This document shows positions 61,210 to 64,000 of a stretch of 64,000 nt of DNA, piece after piece. The stretch lies in contig NC_092360.1 of NCBI RefSeq assembly GCF_030848805.1, positions 2,480,001-2,544,000 of the forward strand, read 5' to 3'. How positions within the stretch are numbered: position 1 is the stretch's first letter; every line of letters starts with the position of its first letter. A model generated the notes under the pieces. The model ran no database searches and had not been told where the DNA came from. It saw nothing but the letters and a program-made list of their open reading frames with translations. Source of the stretch: Temnothorax longispinosus. Its lineage: Eukaryota; Arthropoda; Insecta; Hymenoptera; Formicidae. The position numbers were made by a program, and so were the translations under genes.

Positions 61210-61362
61210 CAATATTATGATAATAAACAATTAAAAATAGCAAAAACATATTCAAACGTCAAAAATAACGTTAAAATTTTACAATTTTAAATTATTATTA
61301 CCGACATATTAAAAATGTCAATATGCACGCTGTGTGTGTTTAATCTGCCAACATGAACATAT
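61210..61362. other. AT-rich spacer
   Basis: Nothing was recognised between the MITE and the broken open frame. Confidence 0.5.
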
Positions 61363-61633
61363 TTAAACGAAATAACGTTCTGAAAGCATCATATAAGATT
61401 TTTCTTTTAACTTTTGAGCAAATTCCTCTAATTCGACCTCTTGAACATTTCTAAAGGAGAGAAAGTTGTGTCGGTCCGCAGTTACCCCTATTCATTTCCT
61501 TCATTATGCAGACTAATGCGGATAGTTGTAATCGCATCATGACTTGGTTGTTCTTACAAACACGTTCTTGTGAATGCTTTTGCAATTTTAAACATCGTCG
61601 GATACTGCGTATTGTTCTCAAACAATCTGGCAT
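61363..61633 (-). pseudogene. Broken open frame of unknown family
   Basis: On the minus strand 60 codons (MPDCLRTIRSIRRCLKLQKH and onward) run from 61633 to a TAG at 61451. One base out of frame the sequence continues as NVQEVELEEFAQKLKEK, then SYMMLSERYF to a TAA at 61363-61365. The second part has the composition of a real helix. Either a one-base insertion in a pyrimidine run (CTCCTTTAG) broke a single frame, or CTCTCCTTTAG is an acceptor and the second part is a terminal exon. The AT-rich context and nearby MITE favour a decayed coding fragment. No homology is claimed. Confidence 0.35.
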
Positions 61634-62555
61634 AAATTTTCATACATGCTTCACGCTAATTAATTAATATTACTTATGTAATTAATAATACATATATCTT
61701 TATATCAAAAAATATATCTTTGAAATAAAAATTCGTAATTATTATGGAATAAATATTTCAAAATATTATCGTAGGAAAAAGTATAATTTTTGTAATTACA
61801 TAAAGAACATATTGTTCTTGTAATAATGAAGAAACAATATAAATAAATATTAATAAAGAATTTATTCAGATTTTTTGCTAGACATATTTGTCATTTTTTT
61901 AAATAATTTATTTACAAAGTGTATTTATTATATAAATAATATACGTATAACTTTCGCATTTTTTATTTGTTTGATGCAAGAAATTAAACGCATATTTTAG
62001 ATAATTTCAAAGAAGAAATATGTAGATATAATGTAGAGCTGCTAAGAAATATTAAACGATGATGTGAAATTTATTCTTATTTATAATGTTATTTTATAAT
62101 GTTATTTTGCATATCAATTAAATTGAAGATGAAGATGAAGATAAATAATCTCAAAGTAATAAAAAACATCAATCCCAATAAGTAATTTAAAATAATATAC
62201 AATTAATTCAATATTATAGCAATACGTAATATTATATAGAAGCTAGTAATGATTTACTAGTTTGATAACAAAGAAAACAACTCTTATTTTAATCGCACAT
62301 TGCACTGTATAAAGATTTCAAGAAATTTGTGATTGTTTTTTTTACATCTTCTCTCTCTCTAAATTATTCGATCGAAACAAGATGAATCTGTGTTTTCTTC
62401 CAGTGTTAGTAACTCTACAATAGAAAAGCAATATCAGCCCTCGATTATTGGAAACTCAAAAAACAATGTCTCTGTATAGACTATAGCGTATAAGATCGCC
62501 AACATCACATCCGAAATTCCATCGTAAATGATGATTTTTTTCTTTTTGCGAAGCA
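61634..62555. other. AT-rich non-coding stretch
   Basis: Contains a duplicated TTATAATGTTATTTT at about 62080-62108 and three GAAGAT units near 62126-62143. No gene was recognised. Confidence 0.5.
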
Positions 62556-63500
62556 AATTGCAAAGATCCCGAGATGCTTGCTAGGGCAACCTTCGCGACC
62601 CTTTTCTCGCATTTGTGTTCGGGTGTAGCCCGCTCGTTTCTCCGCGCCGATGGAAACTTTCTTAAAATTCAATATGAACCTTGCGGGCATCCCTACGAGT
62701 CCGGGTCGCCACCCCCGGCGAACGAGCCCCTTCGGCCGATGGCGGCGGGGCCTGGTTACCATGGCGATTCTTTTGCTTGACAGGTGGCTGCAACCACCAC
62801 TACCGCCGCCAACGCCGCCGCCGCCGTTGCCGTTGCCGTCGCCGCCGGCCACCCTCTCTACTCTCCCCACCTCCTTCGTCCATTCTGCCTGCCACCGTTA
62901 CGACGAACCAATCGCACATAGCGAAAAAATATTCAATCACGCGTCAAGAACCCGGCCAGTGACGGTGGTGGTAGTGGAGGAGAAAGAGAGAGAGAAAGAG
63001 AGAACTAAAAACAGAGAGAGAGAAAGAATCGAATCGCCCCCTCACGACCGACATCCCCCTTACCGATGGGGACGAAGGTCGATGGCGGTGGAGGTCGAAC
63101 CGCCCCGTTCCACTGCCCCCCTCCCCCTCTCCCATCCACCTTCTCCTCTGCCAAGTACGATGGAATAATAAAATGCCTCGGATTACATATTCAAAATCAA
63201 TGGCTCCGTACCTTCGACGTACGAACCGGAGTGGGTGGGATCTACCTCCTTCCACATCAGACTCGGACCCCGCGTGGGTTTGCACGCCGGGGGGAGGGAG
63301 GAGGAGGGTGGATGAAAGCTATGGACGGGGAAAATTCCGCGGCCGACATTTTAAGCAACCGCATTGTCGTTACCAATTAATTCTCTCTTCTTGGACGTCT
63401 CTTTTATTTCTACGGCACGTCTCGCGATTTCGAGGGATTTCGACCTTCTTCTTAAAGTTAAAGGGATGTCAGCTTCGAAGAGCAAAGGCAGAGAAAGGCT
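62556..63500. other. CpG-rich block with GCC and GA repeats
   Basis: GC-rich with an imperfect CCG/GCC tract at 62801-62850 and (GA)-rich DNA at 62982-63028. It is open in many frames on both strands (up to 172 codons on plus). One plus frame at 62640-62777 (RADGNFLKIQYEPCGHPYES onward) has a protein-like composition and ends just before a TTTGCTTGACAG acceptor-like site, but no splice pair could be confirmed. Confidence 0.5.
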
Positions 63501-64000
63501 CCTGTCTTCGAATAGCACAGTTCATCCGTGAAGTCAAGATTTAGAAGAAATCTTGTACGAAGTATGTATAATTATCTATTTTGTAATTTTTACATTATCA
63601 TGTATATTAAAGTATATATGCTTTTATATTAAATCCTTATCGCGTTTACACCATTTTGCCTCTTTGAAAAATATTTTTCTTTCTTATATAAATGGCTCCT
63701 TTAAATATAGCTCCTTAATATCTCAGTACATGCATATTTACTTAAACTTATAGGATAGGTATAATGTAAAAGAAATTAGTTTTCAATTCTTATTTTGAAA
63801 AAAGTATAAGTTTTGAAAAGGAAAATTAAGTATATGTATAGATATAAGATATAGATATAAGATAAGTAAAATCCTTTAACTGAAAATATATAATTTTTCG
63901 ACGCCTGCATATGTGCGTATGTACCAGAAATTGAGACCAATTTCCCAGTCTAGCGACAACATAAAAGCTTGAAAGCAACAACTAACTTGTATTATAGAAT
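63501..64000. other. AT-rich non-coding end of window
   Basis: Contains imperfect tandem units of AGATATA/AGATATAAG at about 63835-63868. Nothing else was recognised. Confidence 0.5.

Noticed and set aside
62574..62780. Plus-strand frame with protein-like segment (ADGNFLKIQYEPCGHPYES)
   Set aside because: Other frames in the same GC-rich block are just as open, and no acceptor, donor or known family supports it.

Overview
The window looks like insect nuclear DNA, most plausibly from an ant or another hymenopteran. Evidence seen: long AT-rich stretches alternating with 0.4-1.2 kb blocks that are GC- and CpG-rich and full of GA/TC microsatellites, no operon-like gene packing, GT-AG introns, and several short non-autonomous inverted-repeat elements. 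The taxon is an inference from this texture; no marker gene fixes it. Almost all of the 64 kb is non-coding. Most long open frames are chance frames inside the GC-rich blocks or translated microsatellites, and I did not call them genes.

Two loci carry real coding evidence. At 33118-35280 (+) two exons join in frame across a 1.8 kb GT-AG intron and end in a stop followed by AATAAA signals. They are the 3' end of a gene whose earlier exons are not recognised here. The peptide resembles the second half of a short-chain dehydrogenase fold (YNAGS motif, hydrophobic strand, late helix and strand), but the catalytic Tyr-x-x-x-Lys is not where it should be. At 53166-53875 (-) a small gene of probably four exons (about 117 aa, Ser/Glu-rich tail) is present. 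Its first exon, upstream region and the start of intron 1 have been copied in inverted orientation to 54157-54633 (+), making a ~1 kb imperfect palindrome with two divergent first exons. The arms are about 95% alike except in a ~35-base patch of exon 1, which is strongly diverged.

Region by region: 0-5 kb AT-rich DNA with a long-TIR MITE (3556-3781) and copy A of a ~260 bp dispersed repeat (4825-5080). 5-11 kb has two CpG-rich blocks separated by AT-rich DNA. 11-29 kb has a series of CpG-rich blocks (13.5, 17, 18.2-19.3, 19.7-20.3, 20.8-21.6, 22.6, 23.4-24.4, 28.4-29.2 kb) and a cluster of three strong hairpins at 17.7-17.9 kb. 30.9 kb holds copy B of the dispersed repeat. 33-35.5 kb is the dehydrogenase-like gene end. 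36-52 kb has further CpG-rich blocks, one with a possible first coding exon at 50.6 kb. 53-54.7 kb is the palindrome and small gene. 57.7 kb is a TTAA-flanked MITE, 58.2-58.4 kb a cluster of five CAGGTA motifs that may be an enhancer, 59.7-60.5 kb a CpG-rich block, 61.1-61.6 kb a MITE next to a frameshifted open-frame remnant, and 62.6-63.5 kb a final CpG-rich block.

No rRNA, tRNA, CRISPR or prokaryotic feature was found. Splice sites, repeats and hairpins were read by eye; percent identities are approximate hand counts.
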